Source of the DNA: Morella rubra
Taxonomy: Eukaryota > Streptophyta > Magnoliopsida > Fagales > Myricaceae
Length of the DNA: 64,000 nucleotides
NCBI GenBank assembly: GCA_003952965.2
Contig: CM025855.1
Span: 24,754,571 to 24,818,570, forward strand
Direction of reading: 5' to 3'
Shown here: positions 36,204-51,200 of the stretch, in pieces
Position numbering within the stretch: position 1 is the stretch's first letter
Layout of the letters: every line of letters starts with the position of its first letter
Translations under genes and position numbers: made by a program
The notes under the pieces: model-generated
What the model saw: the letters and a program-made list of their open reading frames with translations, nothing else
What the model was told of the DNA's origin: nothing
The model's database searches: none

Positions 36204-39200
36204 ATGGAGTCTACGCTATCCGTAACAACGACGACGATAGCGCTCTTCACCGTCTCCAAAGCGTTAAGCCGCCGTCCTTTATGCAGCGGTTCCTTCAGTC
36301 AGTGGTTTCCAAGTCAACTCCTGACTCGCCGACTCCGGTGCGTTCGTGGTTTTGCTTGCTCTTACCCAAGGAGCCAGTGCGCCGCGACGGCGGTGCATCC
36401 TATACAACGCCGTGCGCAGTGCATTTCAAGCTCCGCTGCTTCGTTCGCGTCTGGCGGTGGGAGTGGTGGCGGGTTTGGCGGAGAGAGAGGCAGCGGAGGG
36501 GGCGGCGAGAATGGATCGGACGGTGGGGAAGCGAAGGGGAAATTGATAGCGGGAGGCGGTGAGGAGGTCTCAGCGCTCTCGCCCGATGTGATCATACTCG
36601 ATGTTGGAGTATGAACTCCCTCCCTCTTCTCGGCAAAAAAAGAAAAAAATGAACTCTGTCCATCTTCCTCCGTCCCTCTCTTACGTAATTTAATCTTTCA
36701 ATTTCTGTTGTATTTTTGGTTCACCGGTTTCATTTCTGTGCCCGTGTGGTAGGGAATGACATGTGGAGGATGTGCAGCCAGTGTAAAAAGGATTCTAGAA
36801 AGTCAAGTAAGTTATTCTTTTTTGCTCCTTTTTTTTAGTTGAATTTGGTTTTGATTTTTTTTCCTTCTGTTGCTTATTAGGAGAAACGTGTTTGGTTGTG
36901 AGTTATTAAGACTTTTTGTTGGGGAAGCATGCTAAAATGAAGAGCCGAAATGTGAACATGTGTGTGTATCTGTGTATATATGTTGCTAATATGTCTCACG
37001 AAACCAAATTTCTTACTCTGGATTAATGATTTTTAGTACGTTCACACTCCACGGCAATCAACAGTACATGAGAGAAGTTTTGTCAAGGTGAAAGCCCTGT
37101 AGTGCCGGGAAACTAATATACCAAGAAACTATGGGAACATAGAAAGTGAACGAAAAGAGCTATAAGGTAACAATACTCTGTGCACCACGTGGGCAGTTAG
37201 TTTATTAATCCACTATCAAATATCGAAGATTAAACATCCACGGGATATTATGAACCATGGAATGAACCTACGGAGGGATACCATACAATCATTCTCCAAG
37301 AACTCAACCTGAATTACGACCACGCAATATGTAAATCTGTTGCTATACTCCAACCCCTCACTCTTCATGGTGTCACAAACCTTCACTTCCATGGTGTCAC
37401 AAACCTTCACTTCCATGGTGCCAACCACCTACAAAATCACATGACGACATCCCCAAAACCTTTGAGCATCAGTTATTCTTCTAGAGTTGCATGAATAGTG
37501 GGAGAGAGTGTATAGAAAGATCCTTTCCTTTATCCTTAATTTTTTCATTTGCTAGGGGACTGCATTGAGTCTCTCTCCCAAGGTCTCCTTTCGCACCTGG
37601 TACTTGTATAAGATATGTGCCTTATTTTGTTGACTCCCTAAAATGGGCTTCAATAAGTCAGTACCTATCTCCATTGCCAAGAGTGGAAGATGGTGATTTT
37701 TGTTTAAGTAGCAAACAAAAGTAACCAAGTTGTGAGATTAGAGTAAATGTTGTAATGCAGTTTCATCCAATTAAATACAAGATAGTAGCCTTACCGTAGG
37801 GTAGGATATTGGATACGTGAATAGTTTCAATATTCCTTTTTCTCTCCTCTCTGTCCCCTCTCTTCTTCACACGTGTGAACTTTACTCTGTTCTCCAAGTC
37901 TAAGTCTGTATGTTTCATTTTATGTAATGTTGGACAGTCACAAGTGTCATCTGCTAGCGTGAACCTGACAACAGAGTATCAGCCTACGTCGTTGCACTGG
38001 ACCTGTATAAGCTGAAGTTATCCAAGGTAACTCACGCTCATTAAAATCTGGCAAATTTGGCCAACTTTTGTGTAGGGGAGGTCACTGGCAAGAGCATACC
38101 ATCTGACTATGCTGGTTATGTGGTTGAGTATAACTCTAAACCTGTAAAGATTCGAGGTAAGCATATAATAGGTTGTCACCACCATCTTTATTGATTATCG
38201 TCATTGTTCATGTTGTTGTAACTCACTTTGTTACTTCTATAATTCTCATTAAGATCATCATGTGCATCCTCATACTAATAATTAGAACGTTATTTGGCCA
38301 TTGGTTCTAGTTCTTTTAGAAGTTGTAGGCTTGGGTGGTCATCTTCTTCAATTGTATGTCTTGTACTTTTTTCTTTTTGTCTGGCAAGACTTGAATCAAT
38401 GTCTGTACCATCTGAGTGTCGCCATAGTCATGTCTGGTTATGCTACATTAAGGCAAATATTGAGTATAAGGGTGGGCAAATATCGGTAATTTTCTTACTC
38501 ATATTTGGCTGTAAAGATCTAAAGACATGATGAATTCTTCAATAATTGAGAATATTTCAAGTTCTTGAATCCTCGAGACTATCACATGACACTGATTTGA
38601 TATTAAACAACTAATAGTAGTATCTAAGGAGATAAAATGTTGGGCTTTCTTTTCTAATGTTTCTTAATTTTTTTTGTATTTCCAATTGCACTTCTTTTAG
38701 ATGAGTTTTAGGATCTATGCTTCTTTGATAGATGGTTTAGCCCCAAGAGTTATTGTTTCTTAGGGTAATTTTCTACAGAAGAACTTGCTAATTTACTGCA
38801 GTGTGCTATATTTCTGTGTGTCTGCGAAGTCTGTACATATGGTTTAGCCCCAAGAGTTCTTGTTGCTTAGAGTAACTTTACTCCGGAAGAACCTGTTCTG
38901 AAGCCAAGGTTACGCCAAACTGGCAAAAACTGTTAGGGGAGGCACTGGCAAAGCATTTGACTAGCTGTGGTTTTAACTCTAACCTTCGAGGTAAGCATAT
39001 AATAGGTTGTCACCACCATCTTTATTGTTATCGTCATTGTTCATGTTGTTGTAACTCACTTTGTTACTTCTATAATTCTCATTAAGATCATCATGTGCAT
39101 CCTCATACTAATAATTAGAACGTTATTTGGCCATTGGTTCTAGTTCTTTTAGAAGTTGTAGGCTTGGGTGGTCATCTTCTTCAATTGTATGTCTTGTACT

Positions 39201-42200
39201 TTTTTCTTTTTGTCTGGCAAGACTTGAATCAATGTCTGTACCATCTGAGTGTCATAGTCATGTCTGGTTATGCTACATTAAGGCAAATATTGAGTATAAG
39301 GGTGGGCAAATATCGGTAATTTTCTTACTCATATTTGGCTGTAAAGATCTAAAGACATGATGAATTCTTCGAGAATATTTCAAGTTCTTGAATCCTCGAG
39401 ACTATCACATGACACTGATTTGATATTAAACAACTAATAGTAGTATCTAAGGAGATAAAATGTTGGGCTTTCTTTTCTAATGTTTCTTAATTTTTTTTGT
39501 ATTTCCAATTGCACTTCTTTTAGATGAGTTTTAGGATCTATGCTTCTTTGATAGATGGTTTAGCCCCAAGAGTTATTGTTTCTTAGGGTAATTTTCTACA
39601 GAAGAACTTGCTAATTTACTGCAGTGTGCTATATTTCTGTGTGTCTGCGAAGTCTGTACATATGGTTTAGCCCCAAGAGTTCTTGTTGCTTAGAGTAACT
39701 TTACTCCGGAAGAACCTTCTACTTTATTACAATGTTCTATTCAAAGTGTATCTCTGAGTGTGTACACATATTTCAAAAAGGTTGTATCCTTCCTTGCTCA
39801 CGATATGCTTGTTCTTCCCATGACATAGGCGATGTCCATCGAGTTAATTGTGGACATGTGTGGTTAGGCTCTAAACATTGAGAATGTACGAAGCTTAAGT
39901 TACTATGATACAATGCAAGTATGGTTGAAATAATTCATCAACATCTAGTTGTCTGTTAAGCAGCTCTTAAGTATAAGTGAGTGTAGGCATAGCCATATTT
40001 AAGGGTTTTCATACGATTTATGTGAAGCTTGGTGGGTTAAGTGGCAGGTCAGGGAGCTATTGAAGGAGATGTTTCACCATAAAAATGCAAATGATTTCTT
40101 GTAAGGAGCTACCATAATTCTTTGTGGTATGTCCCTAGTTTATTTGTTTATCAATTTCAGAGATTTGTCTATATGAGCACACTCTTGTGAAGTAATATAT
40201 GCAAAATATCAGATGTGAAAGGGAAGGCTTAAAAGTCATTATTGACGTTATACTCTCACACTTCAATAGGTCAGTCTCAGCGGCTACTTATGGTGGATTG
40301 GTCATTCAGCCATTTCTGTTACTGAGGAGCCCATTCATTTTGGAGAATTTGCTGTTGCACATTCTGAACTCAGCAGCTATTTTAGTTATATTCAGAAAAA
40401 ATGAGGACTTCCTTTCTTATGAGTTGTATTTACTATCTATGAGTTGAGAACTACACATTATTATGATGTTGGGCTCTGTTGTTACTGGAATATTCTTACC
40501 CATGTGCACTCAGTTGCTTTTCTTCATTGTGAGGTTTCAACTATGTGTCTGGTCTCAGAGAGCGTGACCAGAATTCATGTTCTTTTGATTTAAGCATTTT
40601 TCATTTGGAGAAGTTGCTATGTGCCCGTCTCTATTCCCATGCTATTTTATATAGATGTAACATTTGAAAGACGATATTATTTGTAAGGCAAGGGTTGCGT
40701 GGATGAATTATAAATTTACAACAATGCTTTTTATGTTTGGTTTGGCCTTGTTCACGACTCATATTGGATGGCTTTCATTTACTTGTCTCTTGTTGTTGTG
40801 CTCACTTAAATTGCTCCTTCTAGGATGGTGGCCTTTTTGAAGGTTTCCAAGCAATTTTTTTGATATTAGAGCAAGATAATATAAAGGGAGTTGATTTTGA
40901 AGTCCGTACCTTGAAAATTCAAGAGAGTTCGCAATCTGATTTTTAACTAAGAAAAAAAAAACGTAAAAAGAGTTTGTAGGCTATTGTTACTAACAAATGT
41001 AAATATGGATCTACATGGTGGCTTGACTTCTCAGCTGTATGTATGCAGATTCAGGGAGAGACAATTTCTTCAAAGTTTTTGAGAGGAAAATGGAAGAAAA
41101 GCGTAATCGCTTAAAAGAAAGTGGTATATATCTTGTCACAACTTTTCTCTGTTCATGGTCGTGTTTTCATTGTTAGATTTCTAGAGGGTATTCTAGCTAC
41201 TCTTTTACTCAGTATTAAACTTTCGTGTACTGATTGGTTTATCTGTTGTGAAATGAGAGGCTGATTTCTTGTGCTTCTTTAGGTCATGAGCTTGCTGTTT
41301 CCTGGGCTTTATGCGCTGTCTGCCTCTTTGGCCATCTTTCTCATTTCTTTGGAGCTAAGGCTTCCTGGATTCAAACATTTCATTCCACTGGGTTCCATCT
41401 CTCCTTGTCTTTATTTACGTTGCTTGGTCCTGGGCGTCAACTTATCCTTGAAGGTGTGAAAAGCCTTTTCAGAGGGGCGCCAAACATGAACACATTAGTT
41501 GGTCTTGGAGCTTTGTCATCATTTACAGTCAGTTCATTAGCTGCATTTATGCCGACACTGGTATTCTTTGATCCTTATCTCATTTTGCTCTGCATCCATC
41601 TTTAGAAAATACTGCATACCAGTGGATTAATAAATTGTTTTGTCTGTATCAAATGTCTGGATTTAGGTATATGGATTTTTTTATTGTGTCAGGGTTACTT
41701 TTTTATTTTGGCTGTCAATAGGAAGTTGTAATCTCTTGCCCTTGACAACAAGTTGTGCTTGTACGATAGAGTGCTGCACATAATGTTGCTGTTAGGTTTC
41801 AAAATAGGAAGAGGCTATATTATTTTGCTGTTAGGCTTCTTGCAAGTATTATGACTAGCACCACAAGTTCTGGTCAAACTCGTACTAATATTGTACCGCT
41901 AGGAGCATCAAATTTTGTACTTAGGAAAATTGAAGCTCTCGTTCTTCTCATGTGTTTCCTTTAGCAATTTATTTGAGTCAGGTGTCTGGCCAAAGAGAGA
42001 AAAATCTTAGGAATGTATGTTTCTGATTTCTGTTTATTCGTTACATTTAAATTTGCTGCAAATCCATTATAATAATTCTCTGCTTCTCTCTACTATTTTT
42101 GTCTAAATTTGAGAACCCTGATTCTGATTACTGTTATCTTTTCTCGCTTGAAAATATGTCAGGACTATTTTTTATTACGTACTACAAGTGAGGTTGGTTG

Positions 42201-45200
42201 GAACATACCATTATCTGCTACAGTTGAATCATTAGTTTTGAAGTTCCTTTACTGTACCTTATTGTTTCATGTGTATTTTTAAGTGTAAGGTATCTTCATC
42301 TTGGAATTCCGAAAAATCAATCTGAGTTTTTTCTGCTTTGTTAAAAGTTGATTGCTTAACCTCACCCTTTAAGTATAGGGGACTCCTTATCGTCACAATG
42401 GTCTTGAACTAGGCATGTGACTGATTCTCGATGGATGCTATCTGCCTGTTTAATAGATCTTTTACATGCAGGGTTGGAAGGCTTTCTTTGAAGAACCCAT
42501 TATGTTAATAGCATTTGTCTTGTTAGGAAGGAATCTTGAACAGAGAGCTAAGATTAAAGCAACCAGTGACATGACTGGCCTTCTGAGTTTTTTACCATCA
42601 AAAGCTCGTCTTCTGGTTGATGGTACCAAAGGCATGGGGTCAACAGTTGAAGTTCCTTGTAACAGTCTCTCAGTTGGAGACCAAATTATCATACTTCCTG
42701 GAGTAAGTAAAGCTTACCCTGGCTTCAATTGATTTGATTTTTAGTTCTTCCTGTTTTTTTCATGAATCATTATTTATCCCAACTTAAAGTTAATACAACT
42801 GGTTGTCAACCGCATCCAGAAAAGATCTCTAAAATATTGCAATAATTCATTGTTTCCCCCTTGCAGCTATTTTTTGAAGCCTTTAATTTTCTATTGTTTT
42901 AGGATTGTGTTCCAGCAGATGGAATAGTCAGAGCTGGTAGAAGTACCATTGACGAGTCTAGTCTCACAGGGGAGCCACTGCCAGTGACCAAATTAGCAGG
43001 GGTATTACTATTTCTTTGCATATAACTCTTTTTTTTCTGAAGATTAAATTGCTATCCAGCAGTAATGTTGCAGACTTGCTTGCATATTCCCTAAGCATGA
43101 GCCTTTTGTTTCTTGCTTTATTGATCATTGTCAATTTGGTGAATAAGACGCCATGTGTACTTTTATGTTATCCGGTGCTAGAGTCAAGTTGCAGCTGGAA
43201 GCATCAATCTTAATGGAACTCTTACAGTTGAAGTTCGAAGACCAGGTGGCGAGACGGCCATGGGAGACATTGTTCGTTTGGTGGAAGAAGCACAGAGTAG
43301 GGAAGCTCCTGTACAACGGTTGGCTGACAAGGTTCTTTGTGAATCTGATCTACTTCTAGATATACAATTCTTAAGTTCACATAGGCTGTGCCTTTTTTGC
43401 ATGTCACTCACTGGATTAGATTGCTAAATAACAATAATTCTCAACTTCTGGTTCTTATACTTTGTAAATATTTTACATAGGTGGTAAAAGATTTACAAAA
43501 ATCAATACACCAACAATAACCCATGAGACTAACTGTGAGATCTAAATTAACTACTAGAACAAAGATTAAAGCAAATATTTAAAAAAAGATCAGATCATTG
43601 TGACCATGATTCGTACCAATAGACATCATACACAACAGAATGTGTTCACTGGTTGGAATTGGCTTTGACATCAAAGAAAGTGTCTGCTAATCTGCTTCCT
43701 GGGATTGATAGCAATTGATCAAAATCCTACACCAGTTCATTTTGAAATACAGTTTTGACACTAGATTGAACAGGCAATAAAAATAAGTCAGCTATCAATC
43801 TCTGCGAGCTTGCAGCAAGTCATCCATCACACTTGATTTAGTGGGAAGCTTATGCGCGTAGTGGAGTATACAAGTTCACAGGAGCCGAGAGAATGATTGA
43901 TAAGAATGATGTGAGAAGAAGGGAAGACTGGGAGACTAGGTTTTTCTTTCCATCTTTGTAATTTGTTAGTTTCAAATGCATTTAGTGGGCTTTGAACCCC
44001 ACAACTCATCTGAGCTAGAGTTTGTTGGTTACGGAGAGACTGGGATTCAAATATGTAAGGGTTGCAGTTGACTTAGATGCTGTTTACAAATCTAGGAGCA
44101 AAGCCTAAAATGGGTTGGCCTGGGGCCTGATTGCAATGTGAGCTTGCGAACAAGCCTTAGGCAGATTGCTCATAGACTCAAGCTCAAATAGCTCACAAGT
44201 GGATCAACTCTTTTGCAGCCATGAATTCAACCAACTTTGGCTCTTCTTGAGTGAACTGACTGCTCCCGCAATCCCCTGTTACTCTAGCATTGAATATGTT
44301 GTATTTTGTGGAGAAGAACAACAGTTACCAACATAAGCCCTTTTTTTTTTCCTTTTTCCTGCTTGGCAGCGTGATGTGTAATGAATGGGATTCCAGTTGA
44401 GTATGAAATTTGGTAAGCAGAATACGAAAGGATACATACATGTGCATTTGAAATTAAAATGGTATGGTTAAGTCTTATTTAAAATCAATTCAAGTTTGTT
44501 AAAGCTAACCAATGCTCGGTTCTGGCGTGGGGTAATGCTGTGTAACCATACAGGGCCTGCATGTTGATTTGGTCACATTATAGACAGCATAGCTCAAGTT
44601 TTTATATTTAGATCTACTTATATACTATTATTTTTTAAACAAGTTGCTAGCGGGGAAAGTTGATGGATGTATCAATCAAGCAGGTAAGAAGTTTGTAGAC
44701 TTGGTTGAGACTCAATAGTTGTTTTGAAAACATGCAATTGTGATATATCTCTGTGGTCATTTAATGGTAACATGGATGACGATTTAAATCTTTGGAAAAC
44801 AATGCTAGATAAAGTTTTCATGTCCTACTTTCGGGTCCTTCTAATAAGTAGTTTTTGCTTCATTTTACCCACCTTGTAGCTTAGTTCTTGTAATTTTCTA
44901 CAGACCTGTGGTTTTGCTTTGTTTGTTTATCTTTTCCCTCTCTTGATAGCTGAAACAACAGTGTCAAAGTTTTTTTTTTTTTGCACTTAATTTTATTTCA
45001 CAGAATGCCTATTAAATTTTTCTTGGTTTTAACAGGTTTCTGGGCACTTTACTTATGGAGTAATGGCACTCTCTGCTGCCACATTTATGTTCTGGAATCT
45101 GTTTGGTGCACATATTGTGCCTGCTGCTCTTAAACAAGGAAGTTTGGTCTCATTGGCACTGCAGCTCTCTTGCAGTGTTCTGGTATGGTATTTGAAATTT

Positions 45201-48200
45201 GTACCTTAATCATTCTAATTGGTTTTCATTTGTGCTATCCTGCACCCCGTTGTTTTCCAGACAGTGTAAGCTATTTTTCTTACGTCAGGTAGTTGCTTGC
45301 CCATGTGCATTAGGCTTAGCCACACCAACTGCTGTGCTGGTAATAACCCTGTAAAATCTTGCATTCCCTTATTCAGTAAGAGATTTGGCCAATCTGACAT
45401 TGACATCAAACATTTTCCAGGTTGGAACTTCATTAGGGGCAACAAGAGGAATGCTGTGGCGTGGGGGAGATATATTAGAGAGGTTTTCAATGGTTAACAC
45501 CGTTGTATTTGACAAAACAGGGACCCTTACAATTGGCAGACCTGTTGTGACAAAGGTTGTGATTCCTGGATGTGCAGAAAGTACAGATACAAAGTTGAGT
45601 GGCGACTTTTATTTTTTTTTAAATAATGGTCCATTTAACTAACTGCTTTCTCCAACTTTGTGTCTGTTTGATGTGCAGAAGAAAGTTGAGTGGTGACTTT
45701 TTTCTTTTTTCAATATTGGTATCACTTTGATCATTGCATGTCTGGGAGCTAACTATTGCAACGTGATATAAGTAGGAAATTTTCATTTATATCTTTGTAA
45801 ATGACCCAAAAGTTGAAACTGATAGGAAGTAAGAAATTTGATCATTTGATTCACTCATATGTGGGCTTAGTATCCCCTCCTATGAGTAAGTCCCAATATG
45901 TGGAATCTAATTTGAATGGAAGAAAATAGAGATGAGCATTGTGTGAACACAAGGCCTGGTATTATGATACCATGATCAATTACTCATTGTATGAAAAGCC
46001 TAAATCATTAGATAGTTGTGCATGTAGTCGTTTCAGCAGTAATATCAAGTGATGTGGATACATCCAATCCCTCAACTGTCTGTGCTTAGCAAAAACAGAA
46101 AGATCTCTCAATGTTTGTAATGCAGATAGAATATATTTTGTTATAAAACTGTTAGGTCTTTGTACGAACACATTCCATCAATGTTATGGAACACGAGAAA
46201 TCATGAGTACCTCATTGTTGAAAGTCTGAAAGTAAGGAAACTCTTGAAAGCGGTTTTGCCAGTTATGATAATGTTGCACTGCTTTTGATACAGAGGAAAT
46301 TCCCGTTATACGTGGTCTGAAGTTGAGATTCTGCAGTTAGCTGCTGGAGTAGAGTCAAATACAGTTCATCCAGTCGGGAAAGCAATCGTAGAAGCTGCTC
46401 GGGCTGTTAAGTGTCATAATGCAGAAGTGCGTTCTTCTGAAGCTTCATAAATGTGTGTTTTATATTTAGATTGCTTGTTAACTTGTTCTAAGTGGACCAT
46501 ATATATTCAAGGTAAATGGATGTGCATCCTCTATTTAGGTTTCTTTTTGAAATTTTTTCGTCCAGATGATATATAGTCCATGTATTTCTTGATTCATCTT
46601 TCAAATTTATTTTATTTCCAAGTATTTCGTAGAACAACAGAGCTTAACTTTGATTTTTTCATTAATCTGCATTGTCTGTGATGACACAAACCATTTATTG
46701 TTAGACTTGGATCTTCTTTGGTGTTATATCTTGGTCACAAATTGAGTGGATGTTTGTGAAAACATTGAATCTGCATGTGCTCAATTCCGTATGAGCTGTG
46801 TACCATATGAAGCTGGATTAGACAAGTGACTTTAAGGAGCTCCAATAGTGATCCACTTTTTGAGGTATAGCCCAGATGTGGTAGTACTGGCCTGGGCCCT
46901 AGAATTTCACATTAGCTGTCTACCATATGAAGCTGGATTATATAAGTGACTTTAAGGAGCTGTAATAGTGATCCATCCTTTTTGTGAATATCCCAGATGT
47001 GGTAGTACTGGCCTGGTTGCTAAAATTTCAGTCCAATTTTCATTCAACTCCTCTTTTCCGCTTATTGGTTGTTTGTTTCTTAACTATCAGTAAATGGTTT
47101 AAAAAATATATACCTTTGGTTGCAGAATATGCATTTTGTTAACTGATTCATCATCTAGTCACCATTTCATTTTGATGAAAGTACGATGGTCATGTATTTA
47201 TTTTTCTTCCTAAGAAGCTTTTATTATAGGTGGTGGATGGAACATTCCTGGAAGAACCTGGGTCTGGTACTGTAGCAATCGTTGGGAACAAAAAGGTCTC
47301 TGTAGGCACATTGGAATGGATTCAAAGGTATTGTATCATTTTTATACATGACGAGGCTCTGCTTTAAAGTATACCAGCAAACATTTTCTTTGCATTTCAG
47401 AGTTTATTGATGTGGTGATTGATGTCTAAGATAATGTCCTGCCCTATAATGGCCTACACTGGATCTGCGCTGCTGGATGGACCTGATTACTTTTTGACAC
47501 CTCATGGTTTTTTATTATGTTTCTTTTGCCATCTTCTCTCATTATTCTTGTTCCTTTGCTTTATGCTCCTACTCTTTTGCACTTTCTTTGTCCACCTTAA
47601 GGAATCCAAACTTTTTAGAAGACCCTTCTTTTATTTCATTTGCATGACATGTTAAACTGAAACTTCCAAAACTACTGATGGCGGGGAAAAAAATGAGGTT
47701 GTAACATTTCGAATTCTAAATTTTCCTTGTCCCTCTAATAGATATCGGTAAACGTGGTGGGGGTAAGAAATCTTTCTGTTTTGAGAACATGTGGCTTAAA
47801 GCGGCAGGTTTTCAGGATTTGGTAGGGGAGTGGTGGAGGTCTTATGATTTTGCTGGTTCTCCTAGTTTCAAGCTTAATGCTAAATTGAAGGCTTTGAAGT
47901 ATGATCTTATTAAGTGGAACCGGGAGGTATTTGACGATCTGAATTATAGGAAATCTTTGCTGTTGGGAGAATTATCTTCGTTGGATGGGAGGGATGAGAG
48001 TGGGAATCTTGACAAGGATGGCCAAAGATGAAAATTGGAGGTATCTTCTGAGCTGAATATCTTCATTGACATGGAGGAAACTAGCTGGAGGTAGAAGTCT
48101 CGTGCTTTATGGCTTAAGGAGAGAGATCGGTGTACCTAGTTTTTTCATCGTATGGCCAACTCTAATCGCAGAATTAACTCGATTGATAGCTTGGAGGTGG

Positions 48201-51200
48201 ACGGGGAGTTATTGGAGGATCAGGATAGTATCTCTGAGGAGATTGTCAGCTATTTCTGTTCCTTGTTCCAGGAGCCTTTCTCTTGGAGACCTCTTTTGGA
48301 TGATTTGGATTTTGATTCCATTTCAGGGGTTGAGGCGGATTGGCTCGAAAGGCCCTTTGATGAGGAGGAGGTGGTCGGGGTGGTGATGAGTCTTAATGGG
48401 GACAAGGCGTTGGGCCCGGATGGTTTTGCCCTTGCTTTCTTCCAATCTTGTTGGGAGGTGATCAAGGGTGATGTCCTCTCTATGTTTCATGAGTTTGCGC
48501 AGCATGGGAAGTTTGTCAAAAGCCTTAATGCAACATTCATTGTGCTGATTCCAAAGAAAATGGGTGCAGTCGAATTGAAGGATTTTCGCCCAATTAGCCT
48601 TGTGGGTGGGGTTTACAAAATTCTGGCCAAGGTGTTAGCAAATAGGTTGAAGGTGGTCTTGGGTGGTATCATCTCGCCATCCCAGAACGCGTTTGTGAAA
48701 GGTAGACAAATTTTGGATTCTGTTCTCATTGTGAATGAGAGCATTGACTCTAGGATGCGCTCCAACATCCCGGGTATGATCTGCAAGTTGGATGTTCACA
48801 AGGCATATGACCACGTGAATTGGACATTCCTTTTATACCTCTTAAGGAGGTGTGGCTTTGGGGCTCGATGGTGCAGTTGGATCGAGTTCTGCATCTCCAC
48901 TGTAAAATATTCAGTGGTTGTGAATGGATCTTCTGAAGGTTTTTTTGGTGGGTCTCGTGGGTTGTGTCAAGGTGATCCCTTTTCACCTTTGCTGTTTGTT
49001 ATTGTCATGGAAGCATTAAGTAGGATGATGAAGGTGTTGATTGGCAATGGTTTTATTGAAGGATTCGATGTCGGAGTTGGTGGTAGAGGTGGGGTGTGCA
49101 TATCTCATTTATTATTTGCGGATGACACTCTCATTCATTGTGGGGCTGATGAGGGTCAATTTCGAAATCTTCGCTGCCTTCTCCTTTGTTTTGAGGCGGT
49201 GTCGGGTTTGAAGATTAATCTCTCCAAGTCTGAAACCATCCCTATTGGTAACGTTGTCGATGTGCATGCTTTGGCTTCTATCTTGGTTGTCAGGTTGCTT
49301 CTTTGCCTATCACTTATCTGGGCCTTCCTTTGGGGGCTGCCCTTAAATGTTCCCGCATTTGGAGTGATATTATTGAGAGGACGGAAAGGAGGTTGGCGAG
49401 GTGGAAACGATGCTATCTCTCCAAGGGTGGAAGAATCACATTGATCAAGTCCACTCTGTCTTGCCTCCCTACTTATTTTTTATCGCTCTTTCCTATTCCT
49501 ATTGCGGTGGCTAATAGGTTGGAGAAGATTCAGAGGGATATTTTATGAGGCAGTGATGATAGCGTGCAGAAATTTCATCTTGTGCAGTGGGAGAAAGTAC
49601 GTACTCCTATTAAATGCGGTAGGCTAGGTTTGAGAAGATTTGCCTTGTTTAATAGGGCCCTTCTTGGGAAATGGCTTTGGCGGTTTGGGATTGAGCGAGA
49701 TAGCTTGTGGAGAATTGTTATCACGGAGAAATACGATTGCGCTTTGGGCGGGTGGAACACTCTTGTATGCAATGGTTCTATGGTGTTGGTCTTTGGAAGA
49801 ATATTAGCAAAGGCTGGGATTCCTTTGCTGAGAACATACTTTTTGAGGTGGGAAGTGGCTTGAGAGTCCGTTTCTGGAAGGATCGTTGGTGCGGGGAGAG
49901 ATCCTTAAAGGATATGTTTCCTTTTTTGTTTTCTCTTGCATGCAATAAGGATGCTATGGTTGCGGACTGCTTGGGGAGGGGTTCCGGAAGTGCTTCATGG
50001 AATATTTAGTTTGTTAGGAGGGCTAATGATTGGGAATTGGAGGAGTTTTCGGCGCTCTTCTCTTTACTTTACTCTAAAGTTGTGAGGAATCAAGCTGAAG
50101 ACACGATGAGATGGGTGAGATCCAAGAATGGTGTTTTCTCGATGAAATCTTGGTATTCGTTTCTTGTTAGGGATTTCGATGAGAGTTTCCCTTGGAGACA
50201 GGTTTGGCGGTCTTTAGCCCTGCCTAGGGTGTCCTTTGTTTGGGAAGCCACCCATGGTACAATCCTCACCACTGATAACTTGAGGCGGAGGGGCGTGAAT
50301 GTGCTAGATTGGTGCTATCTTTGCAAATGTGATGGGGAGTCTGTTGAGCACATTTTGCTGCACTGTTTGGTTGCTAGGAGTTGTGGTCCTTAGTGCTCTC
50401 TATATGGACTATGATTGGGTGATGCCTAGGAGAGTAGCTGAAGTTTTGTTGTGCTGGAAAAGGGATTTTAAAGACCCTAGGGCCTTAGCTATTTGGAGAA
50501 TGATCCCTACTTGTCTTTGGTGGACTTTATGGAGAGAGAAATGGGAGATGTTTTGAGGTGGTGGCTGTGTCCATGGAGGGTCTACGGGGAAACTTTTTGC
50601 GGTCCTTGGTCTTTGTGGGTAAACGCCATGTTGGGTTCTCCCTTTTCGGAGTTTTTAGATTTCATTAGTTTTCTAGCTTGTTTGGTCTAAAGGTCTCATT
50701 ATAGTCCTTTGTACTGTTCCTTCTCGTCCTTTTTTCTTTCAATAAAATTGCCTTGCTTATCACAAAAATATCAGTACCTTTGGATGTTTTACAAATTTTG
50801 TAATCAACATTGCAATCTAAGAGAACCAAAATAGAGAAGTGGAGAAACAAAATAGGATGGAGGGTGAAGGTCATCGGTTAATTCTAACCAAACTTCTGGA
50901 ACGTTTTGGTGATTTGCTACCTGAAAAGTGGATGTTCATCAAACCGCAACAGATACTGGCGATTGGTTTAAGGTTCTTTGATTTTCTGGGTTTCAAGATA
51001 CAATAGCAAATTGTAGTGATTCATGAATAAATTCTGTTTCTTACCGGGATATATCATTTCGCTAATGTTAAAGCCATCAATTCATAAAGTATGCAACAGA
51101 GTGATTCATATCCTTTGCCACTCCATTGATGAGCAAACTCTGATGGTGCTCTTGTCATGAGTTGGACCCATATCTGCGCCCAAAATCTTGGATTTCATAA

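Noticed and set aside
36362-36595. Pro-rich minus-strand frame opposite PAA1 exon 1
   Set aside because: A mirror of the Gly-rich linker of PAA1; no independent support.
37938-38156. Reading the stops in exon 3 as proof that PAA1 is a pseudogene
   Set aside because: All 16 other exons are intact and in phase, and the disturbance is insertion-only and local, which fits sequence error better than loss of function.
48152-49444. 430-residue open frame as a host gene
   Set aside because: It is plainly the reverse transcriptase of a LINE, lies inside PAA1 intron 13, and continues out of frame into other LINE domains.
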